From assembly GCA_947495685.1 (NCBI GenBank), contig CANLZY010000005.1, positions 62,001-126,000 of the forward strand: a stretch of DNA of 64,000 nt, read 5' to 3'. Below, one piece after another: positions 37,057-46,052 of the stretch (the first letter of the stretch is position 1; each line of letters begins with the position of its first letter). A program made the translations under genes and the position numbers. The notes beneath the pieces were generated by a model, which saw only the letters and a program-made list of their open reading frames with translations, searched no databases and was not told the DNA's origin. The stretch comes from an uncultured Tropicimonas sp. GTDB taxonomy: Bacteria; Pseudomonadota; Alphaproteobacteria; Rhodobacterales; Rhodobacteraceae.

Positions 37057-37755
37057 TCAGGATCCGGCGAGCAGCCTGTTCACCCAGGCCGGGACAACTT
37101 CGCTGGCCAGGCCTTCATGCCGTTCGTCGAACATGCCGCTCAGCTCTGACGGCTCCAGGTTGAGCTCCACCGTCCTCGCATCGGCCGCGTTGGCCTGCAT
37201 GACGAACCCGGCAGCGGGAAAGACCTGCCCGGACGTGCCGATGGACGCAAAGAGATCGGCGCTGGTGATGTGCTGTTCGATCAGGTCCATGTCATAGGGC
37301 ATCTCGCCAAACCAGACGATATCGGGGCGGGTCGCATGCTCGCCGCATTCGGGGCAGGCATCGGCGGGCAACATCTGGAGCGGCGCCTCCCAATGGGCGT
37401 CGCAGGCTTCACATTTGGCCTCCATCAATTCGCCATGCATGTGGATCACCCGTTGATGTCCGGCGCGTTCGTGCAGGTCGTCGATATTCTGGGTGATCAG
37501 GACAACTTGCCCAGGCCAGTCACGCTCAAGACGCGCCAACGCAATGTGGGCCGCGTTTGGTTCGGCGGCCTTGGCGTTCGCCCGCCGAGCGTTGTAGAAA
37601 CCGTGGACCTTTGCCGGATCGCGGGCAAACCCTTCGGGCGTGGCGACCTCCTCCAGATCGTATTGCGACCAGAGCCCCCCCGCATCGCGAAAGGTTCCCA
37701 ATCCGCTTTCCGCCGAAATACCGGCGCCGGTCAGGATGACGATCTTGTTGCGCAT
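37057..37755 (-). CDS. cobB: NAD-dependent protein deacylase (sirtuin, CobB type)
   Basis: A 232-residue class III sirtuin. The NAD site is GAGISAESGLGTFRD, with TQNIDDLHERAG and the catalytic His in VIHMHGE. The structural zinc ligands are C-x2-C pairs (KCEACD, ACPECG). The pocket motif Tyr-x2-Arg in GFYNARRANA marks a desuccinylase/demalonylase-type sirtuin. It removes acyl groups from lysines using NAD+, in the cytoplasm. Confidence 0.92.
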   Translation of the reverse strand: MRNKIVILTGAGISAESGLGTFRDAGGLWSQYDLEEVATPEGFARDPAKVHGFYNARRANAKAAEPNAAHIALARLERDWPGQVVLITQNIDDLHERAGHQRVIHMHGELMEAKCEACDAHWEAPLQMLPADACPECGEHATRPDIVWFGEMPYDMDLIEQHITSADLFASIGTSGQVFPAAGFVMQANAADARTVELNLEPSELSGMFDERHEGLASEVVPAWVNRLLAGS

Positions 37756-38021
37756 GAGCGGCCTCTTGCTGTGCGGTCGAAAGGTCTATTCCAGACCATG
37801 CAGATTCCGCGCGGGAGTGCCAGAGCCGTTAGCGCGATCTGTGCCAAACGACCTTGCGTTCGCCGGTTTGCGCCCACCGGAACATGCCGCCCCGGCAGGC
37901 ATCGGGCAGCGCGCAAGGTTGGTGCCCATGGGGGAGATCAGGGCAGGTGGCGCCAAGCCGACCTGTGCCCAGACGCGGAAAACATGTTGACCTGCGCAGA
38001 CCTTGCGCGCACCCATGTCTC

Positions 38022-38507
38022 ATGGATACGCCGACACCCACACCGCCATCTCGCCTCCTGTTTGTCTGCCTGGGAAATATCTGCCGCTCGCCGACAGCGG
38101 AGGGCGTGACGCAGGTGCTTGCTGCCAGGGCTGGTATGTCGGTGGAGCTGGACAGTGCGGGCACCGGCGCGTGGCACGTCGGGCAGGCGCCGGACAAGCG
38201 GATGCAGGCGGCCGCGCTGGAGGCGGGCTATGACCTGTCAGGCATCAGGGCACGTCAGGTCGAAGCCGCCGACTTTGGCCGATTCGACCGGATCATCGCG
38301 ATGGACCGCCAGAACCGGGTCGATCTGGAGGCCCTGCGTCCGGCTGGGTCGGCGACGCCTGTGCAGTTGTTGCTGCCGTTTGGTCCAACCGGGCTCATGG
38401 ACGTCCCCGACCCCTACTACGAGGGTCGTTTCGACGAGGTGGTTCGGCTGATCGAACATGCGGTTTCCGGGCTGCTGGCCGACATCAGGTTCGGCCAGGG
38501 CTCCTGA
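38022..38507 (+). CDS. Low-molecular-weight protein-tyrosine phosphatase
   Basis: A 161-residue enzyme starting at MDTPTPTPPSRLL. The P-loop C-x5-R is VCLGNICRSP with catalytic Cys16 and Arg22. The general-acid Asp is in LMDVPDPYYEGR. It dephosphorylates tyrosine phosphates or small aryl phosphates in the cytoplasm. It stands alone, ending 6 bases before a convergent small secreted gene. Confidence 0.92.
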   Translation: MDTPTPTPPSRLLFVCLGNICRSPTAEGVTQVLAARAGMSVELDSAGTGAWHVGQAPDKRMQAAALEAGYDLSGIRARQVEAADFGRFDRIIAMDRQNRVDLEALRPAGSATPVQLLLPFGPTGLMDVPDPYYEGRFDEVVRLIEHAVSGLLADIRFGQGS

Positions 38508-38513
38508 CGTGGA

Positions 38514-38837
38514 TCAGCGGCAGATGTTGCCCGCGCTGGTGCCGAAGGCCTTGTAGCGCTTCCAGAACGCTTCGTTGTGGTTGCCGTCGGACTGACGCAG
38601 GTCTTGTGCCTTCTGCGGATCGGTGAAGAACTTTGCCGCCTTGCGCTGGTCTGAGCGGGTCAGCATCTGGTCTGCCACACGCTGGATGCAGCCACACAGC
38701 GGCTTGGTCGCGGCGCGCCGGTTGGACTTCATGCAAGCGCGCTCGATTGTCGATGCTGCCGACGCTGACGGTGCCGTTGCGATGGTCGTCGGCAGGGCGA
38801 ACGCAAGGATCAGGGCGGTTGTCGTGATGAATTTCAT
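38514..38837 (-). CDS. Small secreted Cys-containing protein of unknown function
   Basis: A 107-residue protein from MKFITTTALILAFALP, with a signal peptide (cut near residue 27, APSASA). Four Cys in the mature part (RACMKSN, PLCGCIQRVA, NICR) suggest disulfides; the rest is basic and helical (SDQRKAAKFFTDPQKAQDLR). Similar proteins occur in Rhodobacterales, often with doubtful names. I do not assign a function. Confidence 0.7.
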   Translation of the reverse strand: MKFITTTALILAFALPTTIATAPSASAASTIERACMKSNRRAATKPLCGCIQRVADQMLTRSDQRKAAKFFTDPQKAQDLRQSDGNHNEAFWKRYKAFGTSAGNICR

Positions 38838-39094
38838 GGTACTCTGCCTCGTTGAGTAGGAACCTGCCGTCTTTGCGCGGCGGTAATCCGGTGCCCCATT
38901 TGTGCCAGATTCGGCACCGGATTCCAAGGTTTCGAGACACAGTGGGACGAATGCGCGGTTTGACGCGCATTCACGGCAACACCTGTTCCCCATTTTCGCA
39001 CCGTCCAGAGGCATGGAGGCGCCGGGGACACGGGGCGCGCACCCGGCGCGCCGACACGTCTCCGCCGACACGCCCGATGCAGCCGTTGCTCTGC

Positions 39095-40084
39095 CTATCG
39101 CTTCGTTTTGCGCGCTTCGGGGTGCAGAGATGTGCCCAGGATGTGATCGGTCTGGTGCAGGACGTGGCTGGCGTGCCCGACGATCAAGGGATCGGGCGCA
39201 ACGGCCACGCTGAGATCCTTGTCCGGGTAGTCCAGGGTCGACAGGAAGTGCCGCATGCAGTTCAGCCGCGCCCGCTTCTTGTCGTTGGACTTCACGATCG
39301 ACCAGGGGGCGTCGGCGGTGTCCGTGTAAAAGAACATCGCTTCCTTCGCCTCTGTGTAGTCGTCCCACTTGTCGAGGCTGGCGCGGTCGATGGGCGACAG
39401 CTTCCAGCGCTTCAGCGGGTCGTTGCCGCGGCTTTCGAACCGGCGCCGCTGTTCGGCCTGTGTGACCGAGAACCAGTACTTGTAGAGACGGATGCCCGAC
39501 CGCACCAACATGCGCTCCAGTTCGGGCGTCATCCGCATGAACTCCAGGTATTCGTTGGGCTCGCAAAACCCCATCACGCGCTCGACTCCGGCGCGATTGT
39601 ACCAGGAGCGATCATAGAACACCATTTCGCCGCTGGTGGGCAGGTGCTCGATGTAGCGCTGGAAGAACCACTGACCTTTTTCCTGTTCCGTGGGCTTGTT
39701 CAGGGCGACCACCCGAGCGTGGCGCGGATTCAGGTGCTCCATGAACCGCTTGATCGTTCCGCCCTTGCCGGCGGCGTCGCGGCCTTCGAACAGAAGAACG
39801 AACTTCTGGCCGGTTTCCTGGGCCCAGAGCTGCACCTTGAGAAGTTCGGCCTGAAGGTCGGCCTTTTCTGCTTCGTAGGTGCGGCGGGGCATCTTTGCGC
39901 GATAGGGGTAGCGTCCGGTCTCGAAGGCTCTCCGGACTTCCTCGGGGGAAGCAGGGCGCTTGGCGGTCGGTTGACGCACGACCGGTTTTGCGGCCGGGCG
40001 TCCGAGGGCCTCTACATTCGGCGGGTCGGCCGGGGCGGCGACGGCATCGGCGTTTTGTGATTTCGCTGTCGAAGATGAGGTCAT
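39095..40084 (-). CDS. ppk2: Polyphosphate kinase 2 (PPK2)
   Basis: A 329-residue protein from MTSSSTAKSQ, preceded by AGGAAGG. Walker A FEGRDAAGKGGTIKRF and Walker B FYDRSWYNRAGVERVMGF identify a class I PPK2. The N-terminal 60 residues are a low-complexity Ala/Pro tail. The enzyme transfers phosphate between polyphosphate and nucleoside diphosphates, favouring nucleotide synthesis. Cytoplasmic. No ppk1 is nearby. A frame continuing upstream of 40084 is not part of the protein. Confidence 0.93.
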   Translation of the reverse strand: MTSSSTAKSQNADAVAAPADPPNVEALGRPAAKPVVRQPTAKRPASPEEVRRAFETGRYPYRAKMPRRTYEAEKADLQAELLKVQLWAQETGQKFVLLFEGRDAAGKGGTIKRFMEHLNPRHARVVALNKPTEQEKGQWFFQRYIEHLPTSGEMVFYDRSWYNRAGVERVMGFCEPNEYLEFMRMTPELERMLVRSGIRLYKYWFSVTQAEQRRRFESRGNDPLKRWKLSPIDRASLDKWDDYTEAKEAMFFYTDTADAPWSIVKSNDKKRARLNCMRHFLSTLDYPDKDLSVAVAPDPLIVGHASHVLHQTDHILGTSLHPEARKTKR

Positions 40085-40498
40085 TGCAAATCCTTCCTGT
40101 ATCTCGTCGCCGGATGTCAGGTTTGCCGGTGCCTGTCTTTGAGATGTGTCAAACGACCACCTATCGCGCTCAGGGCATCGTGTGCGGGACGGCGCACGTG
40201 CTTTTGGGGCACGGGGAGGTGATCGTGCACCCCCCTTGCCGGGGGGGGCCGAGTTTGCCTGTGAGGCAGTGTTCTGCGCCCCTGGCCGGCGGTCTTGACC
40301 CGAGGCAGGTGCCTCGGAGCGTTCAGGATCTTTCAAAAGGCGCGTCTGTGATGTGTAATTTGGAACTTGCCAGGGCACCGGCACGGCGGCCGCCGATCGG
40401 GTCCGGCGAGCGGTTGCCGACGCGGCGGTTGGCGGCTTGTGGATGCCGGGTTGCCACCCTATGTTGAGCGCCGCTCACCTGTCCTGTCGGAGGCCCGA
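40085..40498. other. Intergenic region between ppk2 and the entericidin gene
   Basis: About 410 bases with divergent promoters expected on both sides but no defensible gene. It contains C- and G-runs (CCCCCCTTGCCGGGGGGGG near 40231-40249) that could slow polymerase. It also has an 18-base inverted repeat at 40300-40317 (given separately). Confidence 0.55.
40300..40317. repeat. Perfect 18-base inverted repeat
   Basis: CCGAGGCAGGTGCCTCGG, with 8-bp arms and a GG centre, lies 182 bases before the entericidin start and 215 bases before the ppk2 start. It is the size and form of a dimeric repressor operator. A stem-loop is unlikely because the two-base centre is too tight. Confidence 0.5.
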
Positions 40499-40633
40499 AT
40501 GACCCGTCTGATCCTGCCCCTCTTGCTGCTAACGTTGTCTGCCTGTGCCACGGTTGATGGTGCCGGACAGGACCTGTCCAAGGCGGGGGACATCGTGTCT
40601 GACAGCGCGCGCAAGGTTCAGCAATCGATGTGA
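40499..40633 (+). CDS. Entericidin A/B family lipoprotein
   Basis: A 44-residue lipoprotein: lipobox LSAC (acylated Cys16), then the family core ATVDGAGQDLSKAGDIVSDSARKVQ. Entericidins are tiny membrane lipoproteins; the E. coli pair acts as a stress-linked toxin and antidote. Only one is present here. The start at 40499 leaves a normal signal sequence. Confidence 0.88.
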   Translation: MTRLILPLLLLTLSACATVDGAGQDLSKAGDIVSDSARKVQQSM

Positions 40634-40658
40634 CCCGCGCGGGTGTGGCTTGCGTGGC

Positions 40659-40835
40659 TCAGGAGAGCTTTCCGGCGACGACATAGCTGATCGGGACCGC
40701 AGCGACGAAGCCGATGGCGGCGGCGATCATGATCGGGGTCTTGGTGTCCAGGCCGGCGACCAGGGCAGCAACGATCAGGATGCCGGCGACCGAAGCGCCG
40801 ATCACGACAAAAAGAAGCAGGGCAAGGCGAAACAT
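40659..40835 (-). CDS. Small two-helix membrane protein
   Basis: A 58-residue protein from MFRLALLLF, with AGAAGGA before its ATG; two hydrophobic helices (about 5-27 and 33-54). A similar protein of 60 residues lies at 49805-49987 (shared pattern M-x-R-L-x-L-L near the start, G-I-x-I-V-A, and A-x-K-L at the end). I cannot assign a function; names such as CTP synthetase for such short membrane proteins should not be trusted. Confidence 0.62.
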   Translation of the reverse strand: MFRLALLLFVVIGASVAGILIVAALVAGLDTKTPIMIAAAIGFVAAVPISYVVAGKLS

Positions 40836-40942
40836 GAGTGTCCTTCTGGCCATTTGGCTGGTTGGGGCGTTTTGCGAAGGTGTATTTTCAATGACCTTTT
40901 GCTGTCCTTGATTTGGGTCAATGTTCGGGACGGCGCGGGATG

Positions 40943-41500
40943 TCAGCGTTTCTTGACGAATTCGGTGAGGATCACGATCCGCTGACCCTCGACACGGCCC
41001 TCGATGTGGGCGGGGTTGTCGGCGACGAGCGAGATGCCCCGGACGGCGGTTCCACGTTTGGCGGTGAAACCCGCACCCTTGACCGGAAGGTCCTTGATCA
41101 GCGTCACGGAATCGCCCTGGGCGAGGACCGCGCCGTTGGAATCACGGTGCACGACGGTGGGCTGAGCCTGCCCGGATCTGGCCCAGTCCAACACGGAATC
41201 CTCTATATATAGTGTCTCGGAGAGGTCCCGAGCCCAGTCCTCGTCTGACAGGCGGTCGAGCATCCGCCAGGCGAGCACCTGAACGGGCGGGTGCTCGGAC
41301 CACATGGACGTCGACAGGCAGCGCCAGTGGGCCGGGTCGGGAGGGCCGTCGATCTGGCTGCGGCAGGTCGCGCAGAGCCATGCGGACATGGCCTCCGAGC
41401 CGTCGGGATCGGGGCCGACGGGGAAGGCGGCGAGCTCCGTGGTGGCGGCGCACAGCTCGCAGGCATTTGCGGAGCGGGCGATGAGGGTGTCGTCGGGCAT
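40943..41500 (-). CDS. PhnA-like zinc-ribbon protein
   Basis: A 185-residue cytoplasmic protein. The N-terminal zinc ribbon has Cys pairs SANACELCAA and WLCATC; the C-terminal part (from about residue 125) is an SH3-like beta barrel (GDSVTLIKDLPVKGAGFTAKRGT). This is the PhnA/YjdM arrangement. The name comes from phosphonate operons, but no phn genes are here, and the YjdM group has no confirmed reaction. Confidence 0.8.
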   Translation of the reverse strand: MPDDTLIARSANACELCAATTELAAFPVGPDPDGSEAMSAWLCATCRSQIDGPPDPAHWRCLSTSMWSEHPPVQVLAWRMLDRLSDEDWARDLSETLYIEDSVLDWARSGQAQPTVVHRDSNGAVLAQGDSVTLIKDLPVKGAGFTAKRGTAVRGISLVADNPAHIEGRVEGQRIVILTEFVKKR

Positions 41501-41880
41501 GGGGGCCTCCGTTGGGATCGGCCTGCCGTAGCGAGGATTGCCGAGCAGGGGAAGGCCTGTCGCGGGATTGACCGAAACAGCGGTCGAAACGGTCGGACGC
41601 GAGGGGCGGGACGACCCAAAAACCGGGCGATTCGACCAAAAGTCCGGTCGTTTGGGCGCGGCAGGTTTGGCGAGGCGTGGCGATGAGGCCGGTTTGACCG
41701 GTTTTCGGGTCGTTTCGACCGAATGTTTTGACCGGATTGCGGAGCGGGCGGGGGAACGTCTGGGGCAGTGGCCTGCCGACGGGCGCGCGGGGCAAGCAGC
41801 GCTGCCGACCGGGGCGCGCGGCCTGACGCTGCGAACGGCGGGTTAAGGCGGGCGAAAGGCGTTTGAGGCCAGATGCCGGC
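41501..41880. repeat. Intergenic region with a cluster of GACC-rich short repeats
   Basis: About 380 bases without a gene. Between 41567 and 41735 there are repeated GACC or GGTC cores, each flanked by short A or T runs. Examples are TTGACCGAAACAG, CGGTCGAAACGGTCGG, TTCGACCAAAAG, CCGGTCGTTTGG, and GTCGTTTCGACCGAATG. Several are spaced near one helical turn and point both ways, as in an operator array. It lies upstream of the Phd-type gene. Confidence 0.5.
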
Positions 41881-42180
41881 ATGGCTGACCTGACCCCGAC
41901 CCCGCACGTGAAATCTCATCTGATCCCGCTCAGCGACTTTCGCACCCATATCGCCAAGCTGCTGCCGCGCGTGGTGCATGTGCCGGAACGGCTCGTGCTG
42001 ACCAAACATGGCCGGCCCTATGCCGCCGTGGTCTCGATCCGCGACCTGGACATGATCGAACGGTTCGATGCCCGCTCGGGCGCGCAGGTGCGGCGCGAGC
42101 TGTCGGACGTGGCGCAGCGGTTCGAGGCCGCGCAAGAAGAAGGGCGACAGGTGTCGCCCTTGATCCGCATCCTGGAATGA
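41881..42180 (+). CDS. Orphan Phd/YefM-type antitoxin
   Basis: A 99-residue protein of the prevent-host-death family: the N-terminal DNA-binding part runs PLSDFRTHIAKLLPRVVHVPERLVLTKHGRPYAAVVSIRDLD, typical of Phd antitoxins, and a helical C-terminus would bind the toxin. No Doc, YoeB or other toxin gene follows; the next gene is convergent. Either it is an orphan acting as a regulator or its partner is elsewhere. GACC-rich repeats upstream may be its operator. Confidence 0.8.
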   Translation: MADLTPTPHVKSHLIPLSDFRTHIAKLLPRVVHVPERLVLTKHGRPYAAVVSIRDLDMIERFDARSGAQVRRELSDVAQRFEAAQEEGRQVSPLIRILE

Positions 42181-42182
42181 CC

Positions 42183-42211
42183 GGGGCGGGCACCGTCGTC
42201 CGGCCCGCCCC
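42183..42211. terminator. Hairpin between convergent genes (Phd and glycine-zipper lipoprotein)
   Basis: A perfect 9-bp stem (GGGGCGGGC with GCCCGCCCC) and an 11-base loop, starting 3 bases after the Phd stop. No U-tract, so efficiency is uncertain; it could serve both strands. Confidence 0.5.
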
Positions 42212-42233
42212 ACTTCGCGTGTCGCTGACGCGA

Positions 42234-42608
42234 TCAGCCGACGACGTTGTAGCCGCGCTGGCGCATGCAGTTCTTGATGATGGCTTCCTTGTTCTTCTGC
42301 TGGTCGAGCGCACCGGCGGTGAGGCCGACAGCGGCGCCGACGAGAGCGGCGTCGCGCGCGTTGGTGCCCTTGTTGTTGAAGACCGCGGTGGTGCCACCGG
42401 CGACGGCGGCGCCGGCAACGGCTTTCTGACCGGTGGTGCTGTCAAACGCGCCCTGCTGGGACGCGAGCGCCTGACACTGGGCCAGATCGTTGGAATAGTT
42501 CGGGCTGACCGCACCGTCGATGACGGGCTGGTAGTTGGCGCCGGAGGTGGCGCAGGCGGCCGTGAAGCCGACGAGTGCGATGGCGGAAGTGATCTTGACG
42601 AGGCGCAT
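42234..42608 (-). CDS. Glycine-zipper lipoprotein
   Basis: A 124-residue protein with lipobox TAAC (acylated Cys19). The mature part contains a Gly/Ala zipper region (AVAGAAVAGGTT... and AALVGAAVGLTAGAL, separated by a short loop), as in 17-kDa surface-antigen-like envelope proteins. The C-terminus has NCMRQRGYNVVG with a second Cys. Probable outer-membrane lipoprotein of unknown role. Confidence 0.75.
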   Translation of the reverse strand: MRLVKITSAIALVGFTAACATSGANYQPVIDGAVSPNYSNDLAQCQALASQQGAFDSTTGQKAVAGAAVAGGTTAVFNNKGTNARDAALVGAAVGLTAGALDQQKNKEAIIKNCMRQRGYNVVG

Positions 42609-42871
42609 GAGAGGCCCTTTCGGCGCTGAGAAACTATAAGGTGCGCGGTCTGGCCGGGACCGGACCGCATCCATATCGATTCTACCCTAAACCTCTGAGA
42701 GAAAACAACGCACACGTTGGCGGGGCGGCGTAGTTGCGCCGCCCGCGCACCTGTTCTGTCGGTCCTGCGGTGTCGCGTGCTGCCTCTGTGGCGGCTGCGA
42801 ACGCCTGTCCTGCGCGGATGGGGTGGGCGCCGGGTGGCCGGCGCCCCGGAGCGGGATCGTGGTGCGCAGGA

Positions 42872-43201
42872 TCAGCCGGGGGCGGTATAGGCGGCGGCGA
42901 GGCCAGCGGCCGATTTCTGAAACTCGAGCAACTCGGCCGAGGTGAAGGCACGCTGGGTCTGCATGTTGCTGACCGCCCCGGAGGCGCCGGCAACGATCAG
43001 CGCGGCCATGACGCCGTCGATGTCGGTGCCCGACACGATGAGCATGAAGTCGCTGGGACCGGTGGTGGCATAATAGGCCTCCATCGTGCCCCCGGCCGCG
43101 GCGACAAGCGCGCCGGTGGCAGCCCCCCGGTCGCTGGGGTTGGCGATCATCCCCTGTGCGGCGGACTGGGTGTAATTTCCGGTGATAATGAAACGTGGCA
43201 T
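42872..43201 (-). CDS. GYD domain protein
   Basis: A 109-residue protein starting MPRFIITGNYTQSAAQGMI. It fits the GYD family (dimeric ferredoxin-like fold), with MEAYYATTGPSDFMLIVSG at the centre and EFQKSAAGLAAAYTAPG at the end. Such proteins are of unknown function. The gene stands alone. Confidence 0.82.
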   Translation of the reverse strand: MPRFIITGNYTQSAAQGMIANPSDRGAATGALVAAAGGTMEAYYATTGPSDFMLIVSGTDIDGVMAALIVAGASGAVSNMQTQRAFTSAELLEFQKSAAGLAAAYTAPG

Positions 43202-43526
43202 TCTGTGTCCTCCCTGAAAAACGAGGCATCGGCTGGCCCTTTGCACAATGCGGTTGGCCTTTGGTCCGATGCTCCCAGGGGAACACGGTAGCACGTTTGA
43301 TTGACGTAAGGGAAGTTTGTGTTGGGCGCGTCAGGTCGATGTGGGTCGGCCCAGGCACCGGGTGCAGGGCCTGCCGTTGGCGGCCGGCAGCCTTCGGGTC
43401 AGGGACGCGTCGGGGGCGCGTTTTTGAGTGTGTTGCTGGTACAATCGGCCTGCGCATTGGGGGTGCCCGACCCGTCATTCTTGTTGTCACGGCAAAGAGC
43501 CGGGAGGGCAGGCCGGGGTGGCATGA
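43202..43526. other. Intergenic region between the GYD and Cys-rich genes
   Basis: About 325 bases; no gene seen on either strand. The promoter of the GYD gene should lie at its left end. G+C content is normal for the region. Confidence 0.5.
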
Positions 43527-43868
43527 TCAGTTCGTGGGGCAATCCGGGGGCTGATTCAAGAAGGGGCTGATCGGCTCGGGATTCTCACAAATGCAGGACG
43601 CCTGATTGTTTGGGTTCTGGCTGTTGCCACAGCATTGCACAACGCTATCGAACAGATCCAGGAAAACGGGGTCATCCGGGTTGGCATCGTTCAAACCGAC
43701 CACATAGAGGCACGCCGCCTGGGAGTTGATATCGCTGCCACCGGTCTTGCATACATCACAGTCCGCGGGGACGGGTTGGGCAACAGCGCCGCCGACGCTC
43801 AACAGGATGACACAGGCAAGCGCTGAAACGACCTGTAGCGCTCTCAGGGATGTCATTTTGATGCACAT
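43527..43868 (-). CDS. Cys-rich small secreted protein
   Basis: A 113-residue protein from the ATG at 43868 (MCIKMTSLRAL). A hydrophobic signal (about residues 8-30, ending GGAVAQP) is followed by a mature part with eight Cys (ADCDVCK, AACLY, QCCG, SCICE, DCP), enough for four disulfides. The middle is acidic (NDANPDDPVFLDLFD). The upstream 70 bases are AT-rich (ATACTGATATAAATC), and codon use looks less G/C-biased than nearby genes, which hints at transfer. I do not know the family. Confidence 0.65.
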   Translation of the reverse strand: MCIKMTSLRALQVVSALACVILLSVGGAVAQPVPADCDVCKTGGSDINSQAACLYVVGLNDANPDDPVFLDLFDSVVQCCGNSQNPNNQASCICENPEPISPFLNQPPDCPTN

Positions 43869-44043
43869 AACCGTTAACCTTGTGTGGATGGTCAAGATTT
43901 ATATCAGTATTGTGGCAAAAATATAGTTGCCCAAATGGCCAACGGGACGCGTGCAGTCGCCTTGTGTGCGGCTGTGGACCCGGTCAGGCGGGCCGGGCGA
44001 TATCCGGTGGTGAGGGTGGTGTGTGGACGGAAACGCGGGGGCG

Positions 44044-45843
44044 TCATCCGTCCATCTTGAGCGCGTTGATGAAGGCCTGCTGCGGGATCTCGACCTTGCC
44101 GAACTGGCGCATCTTCTTCTTGCCGGCCTTCTGCTTTTCCAGCAGCTTTTTCTTGCGGGTCGCGTCGCCGCCGTAGCATTTGGCGGTGACGTCCTTGCGC
44201 ATCGCCGAGAGCGTTTCGCGGGCGATGACGCGGCCCCCGATGGCGGCCTGGATCGGGATCTTGAACATGTGGCGCGGGATCAGCTCCTTGAGCTTCTCGC
44301 ACATCGCCCGGCCACGCTGTTCGGCGCGGTCGCGGTGGACCATCATCGACAGCGCGTCCACCGGCTCGTCGTTGACCAGCACCGACATCTTGACGAGGTT
44401 GTCGGTCCGGTAGCCGTGCAGCGTGTAGTCGAAGGAGGCGTAGCCCTTGGTGACCGACTTCAGCCGGTCGTGGAAGTCGAACACGACCTCGTTCAGCGGC
44501 AGGTCATAGACCACCATGGCGCGGGACCCGGCATAGGTGAGGTTTTCCTGGATGCCGCGACGGTCCTGGCAGAGTTTCAGCACGTCGCCGAGGTATTCGT
44601 CGGGCACCATGATGGTGGCCTTGATGCGCGGCTCGTCGATGTGGTCGATGGTGGCCGGATCGGGCATGTCGGCGGGGTTGTGCAGTTCGATGTGGGAGCC
44701 GTCGCGCATGTGGATCTGGTAGATCACGCTGGGCGCGGTGGTGATCAGGTCGATGTCGTATTCGCGCTCGATGCGGTCGCGGATCACTTCGAGGTGCAGC
44801 AACCCGAGGAAGCCGCAGCGGAAGCCGAAGCCGAGCGCGGCGGAGGTTTCCATCTCGTAGGTGAAGGAGGCATCGTTGAGCGCCAGTTTCTCGATCGCGG
44901 TGCGCAGGTCCTCGAACTCGGCGTTGTCGACCGGGAAGAGGCCACAGAACACCACCGGCTGGCTGGGCTTGAAGCCCGGCAGCGGCGTTTCGCAGGGGCG
45001 TTTCTGGTGGGTGATCGTGTCACCGACGCGGGTGTCGCGCACCTGTTTGATGGAGGCGGTCAGGATGCCGATCTCGCCCGGGCCAAGCTCGGCGATGTCC
45101 TGCATCTTGGGGCGCAGCACGGCCAGCTTGTCGACGCCGTACCTGGCGTTGGTCTGCATCATCAGGATGTTGTCGCCCTTGCGGATGACGCCATCCATCA
45201 CGCGGATCATCACGACGACGCCGAGGTAGGCATCGTACCAGCTGTCGACCAGCATCGCCTTGAGCGGCGCGTCGCGGTCGCCCTTGGGGGCGGGCAGGCG
45301 GGTGACGATGGCTTCGAGCACCTCGGGGATGCCGACGCCGGTCTTGGCGGAGATCAGGCAGGCGTCGGAGGCGTCGATGCCGATCACGTCCTCGATCTGG
45401 GTGCAGATGCGCTCGGGTTCGGAGGCCGGCAGGTCGATCTTGTTGAGGACCGTGACGATCTCGTGGTCGGCCTCGATCGCGGTGTAGACATTGGCGAGCG
45501 TCTGGGCCTCGACGCCCTGGGTCGCGTCCACCACCAGCAGCGAGCCTTCGACGGCGCGCATGGAGCGGGACACCTCGTAGGCGAAATCGACGTGGCCGGG
45601 GGTGTCGATCAGGTTGAGGATGTAGGTGTTGCCATCCTTGGCCGGGTATTCGATGCGGACCGAGTTGGCCTTGATCGTGATGCCGCGTTCGCGCTCGATG
45701 TCCATCGAGTCGAGCATTTGCGCCTGCATGTCGCGTTCGGCGACGGTGCCGGTAAGCTGAATCAGCCGGTCGGCCAGGGTGGATTTCCCGTGGTCGATGT
45801 GGGCGACGATGGAGAAGTTGCGGATGTGCGAAAGCTCGGTCAT
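44044..45843 (-). CDS. lepA: Elongation factor 4 (LepA)
   Basis: A 599-residue translational GTPase. G1 [14 protein letters not shown], the ERGITIKA switch, DTPGHVDF and NKIDLP are all present, with the LepA-specific C-terminal domain ([16 protein letters not shown]). It back-translocates stalled ribosomes. The ATG at 45843 is placed by the [17 protein letters not shown] opening shared by LepA proteins; the frame continues open upstream without sense. Confidence 0.95.
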   Translation of the reverse strand: MTELSHIRNFSIVAHIDHGKSTLADRLIQLTGTVAERDMQAQMLDSMDIERERGITIKANSVRIEYPAKDGNTYILNLIDTPGHVDFAYEVSRSMRAVEGSLLVVDATQGVEAQTLANVYTAIEADHEIVTVLNKIDLPASEPERICTQIEDVIGIDASDACLISAKTGVGIPEVLEAIVTRLPAPKGDRDAPLKAMLVDSWYDAYLGVVVMIRVMDGVIRKGDNILMMQTNARYGVDKLAVLRPKMQDIAELGPGEIGILTASIKQVRDTRVGDTITHQKRPCETPLPGFKPSQPVVFCGLFPVDNAEFEDLRTAIEKLALNDASFTYEMETSAALGFGFRCGFLGLLHLEVIRDRIEREYDIDLITTAPSVIYQIHMRDGSHIELHNPADMPDPATIDHIDEPRIKATIMVPDEYLGDVLKLCQDRRGIQENLTYAGSRAMVVYDLPLNEVVFDFHDRLKSVTKGYASFDYTLHGYRTDNLVKMSVLVNDEPVDALSMMVHRDRAEQRGRAMCEKLKELIPRHMFKIPIQAAIGGRVIARETLSAMRKDVTAKCYGGDATRKKKLLEKQKAGKKKMRQFGKVEIPQQAFINALKMDG

Positions 45844-46052
45844 GGGCGGGATATGATGGGGATTGGGGGAGCGGTCAAGGTGGGATGAACCGGCTTGGCG
45901 TTGTGGGCCCCGTTGCGGGGGCATTGTCGGCGCCCGCCCGCCTGCGGCCTACCCTGTCCGCCCGATCGATCTGCCGGCGATTGTGACAGGTCAACGACCA
46001 GGGCCCCCAACTGTTGTAAAATTGCACTATTTCGAATTCGGAGGGGAGACCG

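Noticed and set aside
41538-41846. Plus-strand frame in the GACC repeat region
   Set aside because: No ribosome site, and low-complexity sequence explained by the repeats.
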